From Prosapia bicincta (Eukaryota; Arthropoda; Insecta; Hemiptera; Cercopidae), in assembly GCA_036971475.1 (NCBI GenBank), contig JBAIZL010000001.1, positions 73,152,771-73,216,770 on the forward strand: a DNA stretch of 64,000 bases, in the 5' to 3' direction. The translations under genes and the position numbers were made by a program. Shown here in pieces: positions 1 through 15,990 of the stretch (the first letter of the stretch is position 1; every line of letters begins with the position of its first letter). The notes under the pieces are model-generated. The model searched no databases and had not been told where the DNA came from. It worked only from the letters and a program-made list of their open reading frames with translations.

Positions 1-985
1 AGTTAGACGGAAGAAAAGAGTATCATGGGAGAAACTAGCTACTGATAAAAGTGAGAAAGATCCGTGGGGAAAGGTTTATAAGGTGTCAGAAGCAAAGTTG
101 AAGCAAGGGGATTGTCACGGATGAGGGCAGAAGGTGGATATACGGATTGTATAGGGAACACTATCGAAGTGTAATTAACAAAATTATTACCTGATGGCAG
201 TCTGCTGAGGATGATGAAGATTATGAGGAGATGTGTAGACGATAGTAGTGGAGTTGCGGATGAGGACAGAAGGTGAATATACGGATTGTATAGAGGACAC
301 TATCGAAGTGTTATTAAAAGAATTATTACCTGATGGCAGACTGGTGAGGATGATGAAGATTATGAGGAGATGTGTAGACGATAGTAGTGGAGTTGCGGAT
401 GAGGACAGAAGGTGAATATACGGATTGTATAGAGGACACTATCGAAGTGTTATTAACAGAATTATTACCTGATAGCAGACTGGTGAGGATGATGAAGATC
501 ATGAGGAGATTTTGGACGATAGTAGTGGAGTTGTGGGGGAGAAGGATTATCAAAATAAAATCGTCAAAGAAGCTAAACATGGCAAGGCGCCTGAAATAAA
601 TGGAGAAATAGCAAAATTGACATGGGGAATAAAAAAAAACAATCTTGAATACTGCTTACAAGATGTTAAGGGAAGGTCCCAGATGTATGGGAGATGGGAA
701 GTGATAAAATATTCCTGAAACGGGTCGTATCCAAAACAAGCAAAGTCGTACAGACCGGAAACACTGTTCCAAAGACTTATGTCAGTGCAGTTGTTAAGCA
801 ATAGAAAATATGGATTTAGAGAAGGAAGAGGTACAGCGGTTGATCTGGCAGGGCTCATTAAAGATGCCAAGATGTCAAATAGGTCATTGCAGGTTTTATA
901 CATATATAAGGAGCATTCAATCACGTATGGTGGCCCGATACCATCTCCTAATTTAGTAAAATGTAATGCCCAAACATCTTGAAGT
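1..985 (+). pseudogene. Degenerate R1-like non-LTR retrotransposon, reverse transcriptase N-terminal half
   Basis: Fragment of a LINE pol gene, read through several frame changes. In frame 2 the first 40 codons give a linker with SWEKLATDKSEKDPWGKVYK, typical of R1-clade proteins upstream of the RT. Next comes an RTEGEYTDCIEDTIEVLL-type segment (best near 405-460), then HGKAPEINGEI (about 578-610), the KAPG-type RT signature with G changed to E. Further on are YRPETLF and NRKYGFREGRGTAVDLAGLI (about 750-870), matching the QYGFRxGRST motif. The region around RT motif A reads AFNHVWWPDTIS (about 915-945) in a shifted frame, with N where the catalytic aspartate belongs. Stops, frameshifts and an internal triplication show it is dead. 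The element runs off the left edge; downstream of about 985 I lose the homology. The family call is solid; the exact clade is inferred from motif wording. Confidence 0.8.
119..535. repeat. Tandem triplication, 139-bp unit, inside the LINE fragment
   Basis: Three units start near 119, 258 and 397 (GGATGAGG landmark) and a partial fourth starts near 536. The spacing is exactly 139 bp. Units 2 and 3 are nearly identical and unit 1 is more diverged. Because 139 is not a multiple of three, the expansion would itself break the pol frame, so it probably arose in an already dead copy. Confidence 0.9.
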
Positions 986-2280
986 AAACGTCCATAGAGA
1001 TTGTATCATGGAGGATATTCCATTCCTTGTTACGTTTGAGTGTAAAATATAAGAGATATATAGAAGTCAAATGGAAAGATTAGGGTTTGTCTAAACGATC
1101 CGGTAATATATATAGAATTCAAAAAGCTATACATTAGGATTGAAAAGGAAAGAGGAAAATAGAGTGATGAAATAAAACCGATAATATCCGACGATTCTCA
1201 TATAGGATGAGAGGACATTTGTCCAACTTAATGTTGGAAGGTCACAAAGGACAGAACAGGTCCTTATAGAACTAGTGTGGCAAGGATGAAAAAAATTAAA
1301 AATATATAAGTAGTAAAATAAAATAAAAATGAAGAATGGTAAGATCAGACTAATTCAGTAGTGCCGGTCCTGCTCATGAGGGGTGGAGGGGGGCTCGTCG
1401 AGGGTTATTCACCAAACAAGTAGACCTATACAGAGTATAAGCCTATTTAATCCCATTTGCTTTCTTCTTACACGGAATTGGCCACTTTATACCCCCTCCC
1501 CAGATTAGAGACTACCTTATTCACGCATCCCTGCATTCACGATCCTCCGTATGTCCTCTACTTAGGGGAGGGGGTTTTGTCGCTAACTTAATCGTATCTT
1601 ATGCACAATACTCTCTTATACATCGAAGTGATAACAGTCAGATTACCTTGATTTACAGATATGTGAAGGCGTTACAACCCGGGAGTAATTATAATAATAA
1701 TTCATTTCCCCTTTAATTGTGCAGTTAAGATTGCAGTCTGGTGAGCATAACTCCCTCTACGACTTCCACTCGACTCACCTTGAAGGATATTTCCGTTTCC
1801 CTTATTCCCACATGTACACATGGCTTGTGTTGGTTTTGTTACAAATAATCTGATATCTACAAGCAGCTACTAAGACAAACATTTGTTTTTATGTTTTACT
1901 TACGTTCTCCCGGGATTAAAATAATATAATTCTCTCACCGAGGGAATGTAAATGGTTACATACCTTTATAATAATATTACAGCCGCCTCTATTCATTTAA
2001 ATTTCAAACGAGTACCTTTATTCATAACGGAGCGCTTTGTTTTTTGGTTGCCTTAGCCATACGATTCGGAGCACATTTATTATCTGAAACTGTTTTTCAT
2101 TTACTTTAGTTGCTTCATTTGTTTTCGTTTACGTGTAAAAACCCTAACATTTTTTCTCAACTAACATTCAAATGTGTGCAATGTGGGTCGTATATAAGCG
2201 ATTTGGTATAGTTTTGTTTTTATAAAGTATAAACTAGCAAAGCACGTACGTTGTGATACATTGTGGCCTAATACTCGGTA
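986..2280. other. No gene seen; AT-rich with a GC-richer patch
   Basis: I find no supported gene. 1,360-1,570 is richer in G and C, with a purine-rich GGGGTGGAGGGGGG run near 1,381 and pyrimidine-rich runs at 1,490-1,500. It may be more of the LINE tail or unrelated sequence. 1,600-2,280 is plain AT-rich DNA. Confidence 0.5.
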
Positions 2281-2287
2281 TACACGA

Positions 2288-2554
2288 CTATTCCATCCGA
2301 AACATTGATGGGAAAAGTACAGCTATCTGCCAACAAGTACCTGCTACATAAATCTCAACGCCCGCATTGTAACAGTAATGTTGGCAAGCGTGTCTTATAA
2401 ACGGAGTTGGTTTGCGTGACTCAAAATCCTTAGCATACAGTTGTGCCAACATGGAAACCAAATATGATTGCATTGCGCCACTATCAAATCGTTGACAGCC
2501 AGGAATCTCGGCTTGGAAAGGTTGCCTGCATAAAACCAAGCGTGCATTTATCAT
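2288..2554 (-). CDS. Unrecognised 88-codon frame in a GC-richer island, possible exon
   Basis: I do not recognise the product. The frame is less AT-biased than its surroundings and has a mixed, protein-like composition (Cys, Trp, Gln, Met). Within it, minus-strand TTTTATGCAG followed by G (exon from 2,525) resembles a splice acceptor. GTAGCAG followed by GTACTT (exon to 2,341) resembles a donor, which would give a 185-nt internal exon. There is no second copy in the window to test for coding constraint. An 88-codon frame can occur by chance, so this is only a candidate. Confidence 0.2.
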   Translation of the reverse strand: MINARLVLCRQPFQAEIPGCQRFDSGAMQSYLVSMLAQLYAKDFESRKPTPFIRHACQHYCYNAGVEIYVAGTCWQIAVLFPSMFRME

Positions 2555-2984
2555 TCGCTTGTGTTTTTAATTGTAATATTGTTTAAATAGGTCGATAAAA
2601 TAGTTATAAAATGCCCGAGTGGGGGATATATTCACCATATGTACTGGTATGCACTGTAATTTTTAGAAATAGGTAAGGTTTTGTAAAATACAATGATTTC
2701 TAATAGGAGCCTCTCGTGTATTAGAGATGTCAGTTACTATCTGTAATTTTGATTGTGTTATTAAACTTAGTTTTCAGCATTAAAAAATGTACGTAATGCT
2801 TGTAAAATATAACAAAATAATTATGAAGTATATTATTTTGAAACTAGATTAAATCTTTGAAAACTCTAAGGTATTTTACTTAAATCAACTGTTACAGTAT
2901 GTATGCTATATATTAGAGTTTATAATGTTAATTATTTATAATTGATCTTAAATTTGTGAATTTGTTTTAACTTTTTTTATATGC

Positions 2985-6547
<3,563 letters not shown>

Positions 6548-9500
6548 TTGTGAAGGAGGAATAAAAAATTGGATACAAGAAATGGATATAACCTAATAGA
6601 ACTAAAGACGATGAGTTATATGGAGAAAGAGATTATTGTGTGTCTAAATGAATATAGTGAATGCCTGAATAAAACCAATAAAAACAATATTAAATACAAT
6701 AAAATTTTAGAAATACCTAAAAGTCCAGAAATAAGTATGAACAAACTATTTAAACTAAAAACATGAAAGATATTTAAACACTAACAAATAAAATGTTAGT
6801 ATAAGGAAGAATTAAAACAATGCTTTCACGTTATCCTTCAGGAAATACAGAAATCCTATATGTACAAACCATACTAATGGAAACTGTATTAGAATAATAA
6901 ATCTGAAAACAAATTGCAAGGAAAAATAGGTTATAGAAGTAATTATTGATCGAAACAAACATTGCACTAAACGACATAAATATTTTTTTAAAAACTAACA
7001 ACAAAAAGCTTTTATGTACTAATATAACGTTCGATATTTCAAGTGGTTCGCCGTAATGATTCCTTTCTTTGCCACTTCATTTTCTCTTCTACCTTGTCTG
7101 AACTCCGTCGCTAGTATTGTCGCGATTTCAACGTCTTCCCTACATTTTACTTCTTATCCTCAGACGTTTTTATTTCTGCAACATCAATGAACTGAATAGC
7201 TATATTAGCCTACTTTTGTTGAAATTTCAACATAATATATTCATATATTTCTAGAAATATCTTGTATTTCATCAAATTCTATGCTATAATTTATGTGAAT
7301 GACACAATTATTAACAGGTTCTACACTGTCCGTCTACTATTTGGTCTTATTGGATGATTTCCCTTAAATACTCAAGCATTCGACCTTGAAGACAATGATT
7401 GTCACTTAATCCATTAGTATTGACAGCCATACTACCATCCACTTAGCGTTGTGACGTGAAGGCATCATCTTACGACCCTCGTAATTCCTGATGCCTCTCA
7501 ACACACCAGATCCTCATCTATATCTTAAACTTATCTATTACCAAGAACAGGCGACTGAAGGCTCACATTGGCTGACTTCTCTTCGTGTTTTTATACTATT
7601 AAAATAGATACATATAGAGACAGCTGGGCAGGAGCGAGATTTTATGAACTCCATGTTAATGTTCTACAAAAAACAAAATAAAGATTGAAAGACTAAAGAT
7701 GGTATTGCAGTGTGTTTAGATTTTGCTAGACATTTTACGAGCTGAAACCTTGACGCTACACTCGATAAAATGATTGGTTGCTGGCGCATTGCAATCAATC
7801 GACAGACTTTGCACTAAGTCGAAATGACCTACTGTCACGCTATATTGAAGAAAGTAGGACATTCTAAATGGAGTAGACGTTTTACATTTCTCGTACTTTA
7901 AATGGAAATTTGAATACTCATTTCTGTGGTCGTTGTAAAAACCTATGTATATGTGTGTGTGTGTGTGTGTGTCATCCCTGGTTCCTGGTCTTTGGATCTT
8001 GTTAAGGCGGATGTCTTCTTTTTTCTCCCTGGATGCTATCGAGTTCTAGGACAGCGACACCTTGGCAAATTGTAACGATTTAGTTACATTTTATGTAAAA
8101 TGGAAGTACCGATTGCCGAATCCCGCTTTATAACTGGCGTTATAAGAATTACGATAGAAAAGTTCCAGTAGCCGTCATATGATCCGTCGGTTGTTTTGCC
8201 TAGCGGCAAACCTGCATAGCCTCCTCCGGAACTTCTTTAAAATTTATTTTTTCGGACCCTCGACAACGCCGTGCGTTACCGTTTATATTTCTGCTCGTAA
8301 CTTCCCCTTCCAGCCGCTGGGTCATATGATTTTATAGGCCTGTCTTCTTGTCGAAGTCTGTCACTCGGCGGCTTGATTTAACTTGCCTGAAGGCCCCTTA
8401 TCGTTCTTTTAATTTCTAAATGTCCATATTTTTTAAATTTCGTTCTAACGTTTGTCTTAATAAAGTTTTATAGTTTATTATTTCACTATTTAGTATTTTA
8501 TCCTTTGCTCGATATTTAGAAATGTCAATGGTGTTTGTAGGTGGACTGGTTCACTAGTTTTTAGTTAATTTACTTCACGTAATTGTCGGCACTGCACTCC
8601 CGGTTGGTCAAATTTATTAGTTAATTACAATTTTTTATTACTGACAATAAAATTTTGGCTTTTTCACTCTGTAATTATAGGCTTTCCTGTACCTAAATTT
8701 AAAAATAAAATTTTAACATTTTCTATGTAGAAGTTTCTTTGTGAAATTCAATTTAACTCATAATATTTTTTTCTGTAGATTGCACGGGCAATCTGTCCAT
8801 TGCAACACACACTCATACACACATTTGTTGTTATTCCTTTTTCTAATCCTTCTAATAACTCACATACTCCTTATAAGAATCTTCTATTTATCAATCTTTA
8901 TTTGCTATTTACTTTTTATTCACCCACTCAAGTTCATATACATTTGCAATTGCTGTCAGACGTTAAAACAGTTTTTTTAAAATACTGATTTAATAATTAA
9001 GTTTATTAACGAAGAGATTTTAGTTATAAATGAAGAGATTTTTAGATAAACGTTTTTCAAAGAAAGCATGTTATGGAATATAGTTATTTGGTCCCATTTA
9101 GGTCAAAATTGTGATAGCATACGATTTGATACGGCAGGTGATTTTATGTTATGGGTTATGTGGTAGAAATTCTGCTTTGAAGCTACTTTTTTGAGGTCAT
9201 ATTACCTTACTTATATTAATAACAGCACGTAAGGGGTATGCTTATTGAATACTTGTGAATTCGCCTGCTTTAAGTATCAAAGATATGTTTTAATTATGAC
9301 AAAATTCCAGACGAAAGGGGAACAGATGAAACGTAAAGACGGAGAAGTAAAGTGTTAGCAATAATAAATATTGACATCTATATGTAAACATGAAGTAAGT
9401 GTGCCTGTAATATCAGGGAGGCTGTGGATCCCATTAAGTGGCTCCTAAATCCTACAGCGTTGCTCATGTCAATCTGTCACGCTCTGCGACATCACGTGAC

Positions 9501-10919
9501 CTGTCATTCGGTAATGCTACTGGACACTAACAGAGTCGTGTCGGTTATACATGCTTATTAGGGTCCCTCTAAGTCTCCTTTCTCTATCGGGTTAGTTTAT
9601 AAAGTGTTAGAATGAACGATACACAATATACTAGACATGTGTTGTATTTATGTAACACAAGAGTACTGCAAGTGATAGTTGTAACTACTGACATCGTCGA
9701 AAAAGTGCAAAAATAAATATCCTATATATGTGTCGTATACAGGTAAGGAAAAAAGGAGAGAAAGGATATATGTGTATATATAAAGAAAAGATCGCTTCAG
9801 TTAATAAATTCAATAGGCTTTGCTACTTTACATTTGTATTGGGGGAAAACAGATGAGTGACTAAATTTAAATTTTGCTGTAATTATAGTCTGGTAAACCT
9901 ATAACTTAATATACTTTTTTTGGTTAGTTATCCTTAAAGACTACCGAAGGATCTTGATTTCTATAACACCTATTTTAGGCCGTCCAGGATGCATTTTTTT
10001 CTATAGCATTTATGGTTTTTGTCTTTTGCTATTATCTGATTGTCTTTGACAAAAACGTAGTTAAGAAAGAGCAGTCGAAAGCGTCGCGTCTTGATACAGT
10101 GCAGGCATGTTCGGATATTCTGGCACCAGTGATAAAATCATCATCCACGATTTTCATAGCGTGGTCCATGGGGCCGTAACATCATATGGTTGTTGTAAAT
10201 TATTTACATAATCTACAACCAAATATAGCAACGAACTAAATTCTGAGGCGAAATTATCCTTCACCGAAACTCTAGGTTTTATGCATCTTTTCCTTCTGGA
10301 AATTGATTAGAAAAAGACAAAATATCTTCGGTATTTTTAGGGGAGGATTTTGTTACCTCTGCATTGCTTTGGTAAAAGATTACAACATTTCGTCATTATA
10401 GAAAAGATTGAAAATTTACAGCGTTATTTATCGATAGCTATATTTCCCTTAAAATTATATACGACGTCTATGATGATGATAACTGTGTTACAATAACGTA
10501 TAAAAGGGCGTAGTTATATAGCTTATCTTCTAGTAACATTGATCTCGTATTTACGGAGTTTCCCAATGTATTGTTGTTTTGCCGAGGGGTGGTTTCCCTT
10601 TGATGTGACTCTTAATACAATGGATAGCGTAAAGAAACGGAGACTCGTCTATTGTTTTAAGGTCCAGGGTCAGGACATAGTTTAATTAAAGCCTTGATTT
10701 TGTTTAGTAATCTAAAGAATATTTGTTTCGTCTAAGTTTTATAAATTCGAAACTATATTTATTCATAATCATTTAATTTAAAACAGAATTTAAAAATTAA
10801 ATTTTACAACTTGTTACGTGTGCGTATATATAAGGGATTTTAAAAATGATCTGCCATAATCTAATTTTTTATCCCACAAGTTGAGCGGCATTAGTTTTTT
10901 TTGAATGCTTGTTTCTTAA
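6548..10919. other. No gene seen; AT-rich single-copy sequence
   Basis: No supported gene. The short frame near 6,569-6,766 is Lys/Asn/Ile-rich, as expected from AT-rich DNA. A short (GT)n tract lies at 7,950-7,971. Two GC-richer stretches stand out, 7,975-8,400 and 9,410-9,600 (the latter contains a CACGTG E-box near 9,493). I cannot name either one. Neither has a second copy in the window. Confidence 0.5.
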
Positions 10920-11487
10920 ATTCTGAAACACAAAATATCTTAATTTACCTGTTAGTTGATAAGCCAAAGAACTAACTGAATCTTTATTCAGTGGAGCTGG
11001 GATGGCTATGTTAGTTCGTTTTTTTCATACCTACGTTTTTTTCCATTTCTACTTCCATTTCTGATCTTTTTTTTTTCTAAGGAGGTGATACTGGTAGAAA
11101 CTTCTTTTTGACCCCAATAGAAAGTAGGTCAGGTTCGTGTTTCCCTTGAAAACTTCATAACTTCTAGCAAGAGGTGGGTTATTCCTTCTTAACCCTACTC
11201 ATTCCCATTAGTTTTCTGTTCTTCCTTTACAATAAGTCTCACTGGCGGATCATCTTGGAACTAAAAAAGTCCTCCATTACTTTCCTCTTTAATACACCGG
11301 CAGATTGTCCTGAATGTTTCTCGTTCTTTCGTAGTCATTATGGTTATTATACTTCTTCGATTAGTTTTGTCAGTGTTTTTATTGAATGTGTATGTTTTTC
11401 TAGCACTATTAGCTGGGATTACCGACACACACATCTTTACAAGCCTTACGTTTGTCACGTGTGAAGCCATTCTATGCAGTTTTAGAC
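10920..11487 (-). pseudogene. Tandem copy 1 of an unrecognised coding-like segment, disrupted
   Basis: Aligns over about 570 bp with 11,747-12,327 in the same orientation, offset 827-843 bp. Read on the minus strand it gives pieces equivalent to the copy 2 protein (PPVRL, LLGSKRSFYQYHLLRKK, then NIAIPAPLNKDSVSSL) but in different frames and with stops. I do not recognise the protein. Either this is the decayed partner of the open frame in copy 2, or neither copy is a gene and copy 2 is open by chance. Confidence 0.4.
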
Positions 11488-11709
11488 TTTCTTAATGAGT
11501 CGTTCGGGCAACGGTAAACAGTTCAGTTTACGCATGGTATCGACAGTTTGCTCAGTTCCCGTTCAATACTCATACCCTTGCTCACGATGGTAGCAATGGT
11601 TTGAAAAAGATTTAATGTTAGCATTTATCAACGGTTATCGATCCTTTTTCTAGCTTTGGGATACCATCGTAACCCAATCGTGATATAAAAGCGGCATCTT
11701 ATAATTTAA

Positions 11710-12135
11710 TTAAAAAATTAATTCTTTGAAAACCGGTTTTTTAAATTCGCGACCAACAAAAACTGTTAGTTTACCTGTTAGTTGATAAGTCAAAGAATTA
11801 ACTGAATCTTTATTCAGTGGAGCTGGCATAGCTATGTTAGTTCGTTTTTTCCCAAGTCTTTTAATAAAGTCGATTCTACTCCCTTTTCTGATTATTCTTT
11901 TTCTAAGGAGATGTAACTGATAGACACTTTTTTTGACCCCAATAGAAAGTAAGTACATGTTTCTCTTGATATTCCCATAAATTCTACCAGGAGGTGGTGT
12001 TTCTTGTTCTTCATTTACAAGAAGTCTCACTGGCGGATTACCTTGGAATAAAAAAGGTGATTCCTTCGTTACTTTCCTCTTCAAAACACTGTCAGCACAT
12101 GTCCTTAATATTTCTTGTTCCGTCGTAGTCAACAC
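11710..12135 (-). CDS. Unrecognised 141-codon frame in tandem copy 2
   Basis: No family recognised. The product is basic and Leu/Lys/Arg-rich, with a run near residues 75-105 rich in Arg and Lys, then an NIAMPAPLNKDSVNSLTYQLTGKL stretch. The segment is a tandem duplicate of 10,920-11,487, and that copy carries frameshifts in the homologous region. The duplicated similarity ends near codons for LTGKL, where GGTAAA could be a splice donor. No signal peptide or membrane segment is evident. It could be a fragment of a mobile-element protein or a lone exon. Confidence that it is a functional gene is low. Confidence 0.25.
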   Translation of the reverse strand: MLTTTEQEILRTCADSVLKRKVTKESPFLFQGNPPVRLLVNEEQETPPPGRIYGNIKRNMYLLSIGVKKSVYQLHLLRKRIIRKGSRIDFIKRLGKKRTNIAMPAPLNKDSVNSLTYQLTGKLTVFVGREFKKPVFKELIF

Positions 12136-12324
12136 TGTCAGGACATATCCTTAATATTTTTTATTCCGTTGTAGTCATTATGGTTATTATACTTCTTCGA
12201 TTAGGTTGCAATTGGTTGTATTTAATGTGTAATTTTTTCTAACACTATTAGCTGGAATTGCAGACAGACACATTAAGACCTACATGCCTTAAGTTTATCA
12301 CGTGTGAAGCCATTCTATGAAGTT

Positions 12325-12326
<2 letters not shown>

Positions 12327-12402
<76 letters not shown>
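12327..12402. repeat. (AT)n microsatellite
   Basis: About 75 bp of alternating AT, starting where the similarity between the tandem copies at 11-12.3 kb ends. Confidence 0.97.
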
Positions 12403-12406
<4 letters not shown>

Positions 12407-12527
12407 CAACAACTATGGCGATACGTTTTCCTTGTAATATAATAAATACAAATACGTATTTCAAGTACAAGAGTTATATAAAATATTTGAATTAAATACA
12501 TTTATAAATAAATGAATTAAATATGAA

Positions 12528-12529
<2 letters not shown>

Positions 12530-12586
<57 letters not shown>
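12530..12586. repeat. (AT)n microsatellite at the edge of block A copy 1
   Basis: About 56 bp of alternating AT. Similarity to 31,942-33,740 begins immediately to its right, and the second copy is also bounded on its left by an (AT)n-derived tract. Confidence 0.97.
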
Positions 12587-12588
<2 letters not shown>

Positions 12589-12689
12589 TTACCTAAATTT
12601 CCAAAACTATCTGATCTCAAATTATTACGTTCTTAAAAATTACTGCCACAAATGCCATCCCTTATAAAGCTATATTCGCCTAGCACTGC

Positions 12690-12970
12690 CTATGGCACAA
12701 ACCTCAAACTACGAGCCCGTTACAGCATCGCGTTGTTATTTGTCTGCAACAGAACGTTAATGCTGTGTATTTAATCTTGCCAGGGTTTATCTGCGCGGTT
12801 AGTGGAGCGTAGCTAGCAGCTTTAATCAAAGTGATGGAGCACGTAAAACTTAACCTCATTCGGAAATCACTAAACCCGACGTTAAGTATGTTAATTAGAG
12901 TTTCTAATTAACGCTTTATTAGATCGGATATTAACAAAGCTCGCACACACAAGCTTCGTCATATTTTACA
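12690..12970. promoter_or_regulatory. Conserved noncoding element in block A (copy 1)
   Basis: Nearly identical to 32,095-32,360, including the run from TTGTCTGCAACAGAACG through GGTTTATCTGCGCGG to GATGGAGCACGTAAAAC. The longest frame on either strand is not shared between the copies, so I read it as noncoding constraint. Regulatory function is inferred from conservation alone. Confidence 0.45.
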
Positions 12971-13669
12971 GTCAGTTTGTGTGATGTTCGCATAAACGGA
13001 TATGTATTCTTCTCCTCATAGAAAGGAACTTTGTCGGTGTCGCTATTCAAAATGTTTTTGTTGAACCATATTCGAAAACTGCTTATATGACCTATATGTT
13101 TTCTGCTCGACTGTCCTTGGAGGGCATCAGTACTCCGCTTCTAGTGTTATTTTCCAATGTGTTAAAATAAACGTTCACGCCTTATATTTTAAATATTACT
13201 TATTTAAATATTGGAACATTTTTCCAAGTAGTCTATACTACTTCACTTAAAATGTTTATGTGTTTATTAAATACAAATATAAATCTTTGGTACAAATATT
13301 TAAACAACCTTTATGTACATTTCGCTAACGTAGTTTAACATCAGAAGGTCAATAAACATTGTTTTTTTTTGCAGTCTTGATGATGAAACTTTTGTTAGCG
13401 AAATGTACATAATGCTTGTGTAAATATTTGTAGCTATTTTTTCTATTTTTTAAAATTAATTATAATTACACTCTTGTGCACCCTAAAGTTATTGATTGTG
13501 TTCCTTCTTAACAAGTCTCTATCAGTTCATGGTGTGCGATCATTGATTACTGAAAAGAATGCAATTTAGCAGTTGTCTTGGGCTCCAAATAGCTTGGCAA
13601 TCTACAAAAAGAGATTTTTGCCGGTTAAATTTTTGTCTTAAGTCTCTCTATCGTCTAACACTGACTGTG

Positions 13670-13915
13670 AACTTGATTGTTGGATGGGGGAGTACACTAA
13701 TGACGTCATGCATTGACAATGGTGTGACAGATTGACATTACGAACGGATCGGGAGTGTGTTTGATACACAGAGTAAATGTCGGCGTAATGGTACAATATT
13801 TACCCATCTGACACCTATTCGTCCGCGCTACAGCCGGACATGTGTTTGTGTTGTGTAATCGTTACGCGCAATATATGCACGTAATATTGCAGTGAGATAA
13901 TTATGCGATCATTTG
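13670..13915. promoter_or_regulatory. Conserved noncoding element in block A with CRE palindrome (copy 1)
   Basis: Matches 33,165-33,400. It contains TGACGTCA at 13,702-13,709, preserved at 33,196-33,203, followed in both by CATTGACAATGG and a TGACAG/TTACAG-AGATTGACA-type stretch. TGACGTCA is the CRE/bZIP consensus. Use as an enhancer is inference. Confidence 0.45.
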
Positions 13916-14240
13916 CAGTAGCACATAATAGTTACACATGTCTGGTGACATGTGCTGCGAATAGTACATCAACTATAAATAAATGATTCTTATAATTGAT
14001 TCTTAACAACAACTATAAATGATTCTTAAAATATTTTAAAAAGAGGAATTTTTGTGTGTGGGTATTAGGATGTAGGCTACATTGCCAGTTAAAATTAGGT
14101 TTTTACAAATACGTTTTTGTTAGATAATTATTCGTGTTGGACGATGGTTTGTTGTGCAAGAAGATAAACATTGTTATAGTACAACAAATAAACACCTCCA
14201 CTTTCAAAACCCAGTGAAAACCTTATATTCTTAATGTTTC

Positions 14241-15990
14241 TGTAAACAACGACCGCATTTAATATTACATTAGGAGAGCTGGACAACGGTTTTATGACGA
14301 GTAAAGGGATTCTAGAATGTGAACTTCACACTGATCATGAACCAGAAAGTACAGAAATGCCAAATTAGAATATTGTTCAATAATAGAACCAGTACGCGAG
14401 CGATAAGCTAAGTTAGGCAGGAATTAAATTGTCAGAATGATTCCTAAACTGATTTAAAGTAGAAACAAGAATAAACAGTAATTGAACAAGGCTAAATCTA
14501 GACTTTAAGATTAGCTACTTATTTGTAAAGGGACGAATGTTAAAATGTAAAACAAACTTTTTAATAACTAAATCAACATTACAAAAGTATTAGTCAGGAA
14601 GTTTGTGTACTGAGCAAACATTGGCGAGCTACATCCACTGCTTAAATCAAACAAGCGGGTTAAATCAAGCAACAATCAGAGAGATAGCAGGCGAATCTTA
14701 ATAATTTGTACAACAGATACGCTGAAAGACTTTGCAAAATCGAACAAGAAATTTGTGTGCATGAAATAGTGGGTCGTTAGATCAGACTATCACTGTACAA
14801 TATAAAACAAGAAAACTTGTGTACTGACGATCAAGGTCGCAACAATAGAAACTTTGCATGAATAACAGAAGCAATCTGGATTTATCAAGTGGACTTCGAT
14901 AATCTGGACACGAGCCAGTTTTATAAATTATACAATAGGAAGATAGAGAATTTAAAAGGCAAGGTTCGTTCCGTTTTAATATGATAAGTAGAGTTGTTGT
15001 CGTACTTTATTAAAATGTTTACAAGCCAGCTCATTGACCTTGCAGGTAGTTTGGAATGTAGAATCCACGCAATAGTTAGCCGCTACGAAAGGTTTATCGG
15101 AAAGTAAACAAATTAAACGAGATAAACTGTACTTCTACAGCTGACACAATAATACGTAATAGTTAAGATATAAAAGGAATATGTTTAAAAAATAGTATTG
15201 TAGGATTAGTTAGGTTTTTAATTGCAAGTCATTGTTTTTAAAGCCATAACTAGTATAAAATGAAATTGACGTGGTAAATATATAAAGGAAATGACAGCCA
15301 TTAGTGTGGTGAATAATGTGTAATTTGACAAAATAAAAGTTAGTGTAAACAAAAGTGACTAATAAATTGCTAATTGACTTGTGTTTGAAGTGTTTCAGGG
15401 TGAAAACTTCTCAAGAGACAAGAGAATAATAATAAGAAAATTTTGTAATAGAATAAGATAGTTTAAGTAATAATAAGATAAGGAATTGGTAAAAAACATT
15501 TTAACAAAGTAAAAACATTTTTAACCTCTCAAACGGGGAAATTGCAACGGGGTGAGAGACCGTCGCAAGTGGGAAATAAGTAATTTCCTGTTTTTTAGAA
15601 ATAAAGCTGTTTTTAAAATAATCAAGTAGGGAATTATACAATTATTAAAGAGGGAAAAATTAAATAAAACAGTAAATAGAATAGTTAAGCTAAATTAAAG
15701 AATGTTATAAAATAAATTTGTAATAACTAACTAAATTTGAACATCGAGAGTGAAGCGAAAAAATTCTAAGTGCCTAAAAAAGCTATTTTTCGAACCAAAC
15801 CACGTAGAACTTTCATCGACATTTTAAAAGAACCACAATAACCTAGAATGAACATTAGAGAAAACAGAATTCAAAAAACTTAAGAAACAAAAAAGTTACA
15901 GCCGTTTAAATAAAATAGACATTTTTCAGTGTTCTAAAATTAATTATCAAACTATGCAAGCTAAAACAGATTCGTTGCCCGACTTGCCTG
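14241..15990. other. AT-rich spacer, no gene seen
   Basis: Sequence present after block A copy 1 but not after block A copy 2. It is A-rich on the plus strand, with one GC-richer patch near 15,530-15,585. No frame of interest. Confidence 0.5.

Larger units (their letters stand above)
12587..14240. repeat. Segmental duplication block A, copy 1
   Basis: Direct duplicate of 31,942-33,740, offset about 19.4 kb. The shared landmark GATCTCAAATTATTACGT is at 12,618 and 31,971. Similarity is uneven. 12,690-12,970 and 13,670-13,915 are much better conserved than the rest, and no frame explains them. The right edge is near AAAACCTTATA at 14,218-14,228. Confidence 0.9.

Noticed and set aside
6569..6766. 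65-codon plus-strand frame after the satellite
   Set aside because: Lys/Asn/Ile-rich composition simply reflects AT-rich DNA; no second copy or motif.
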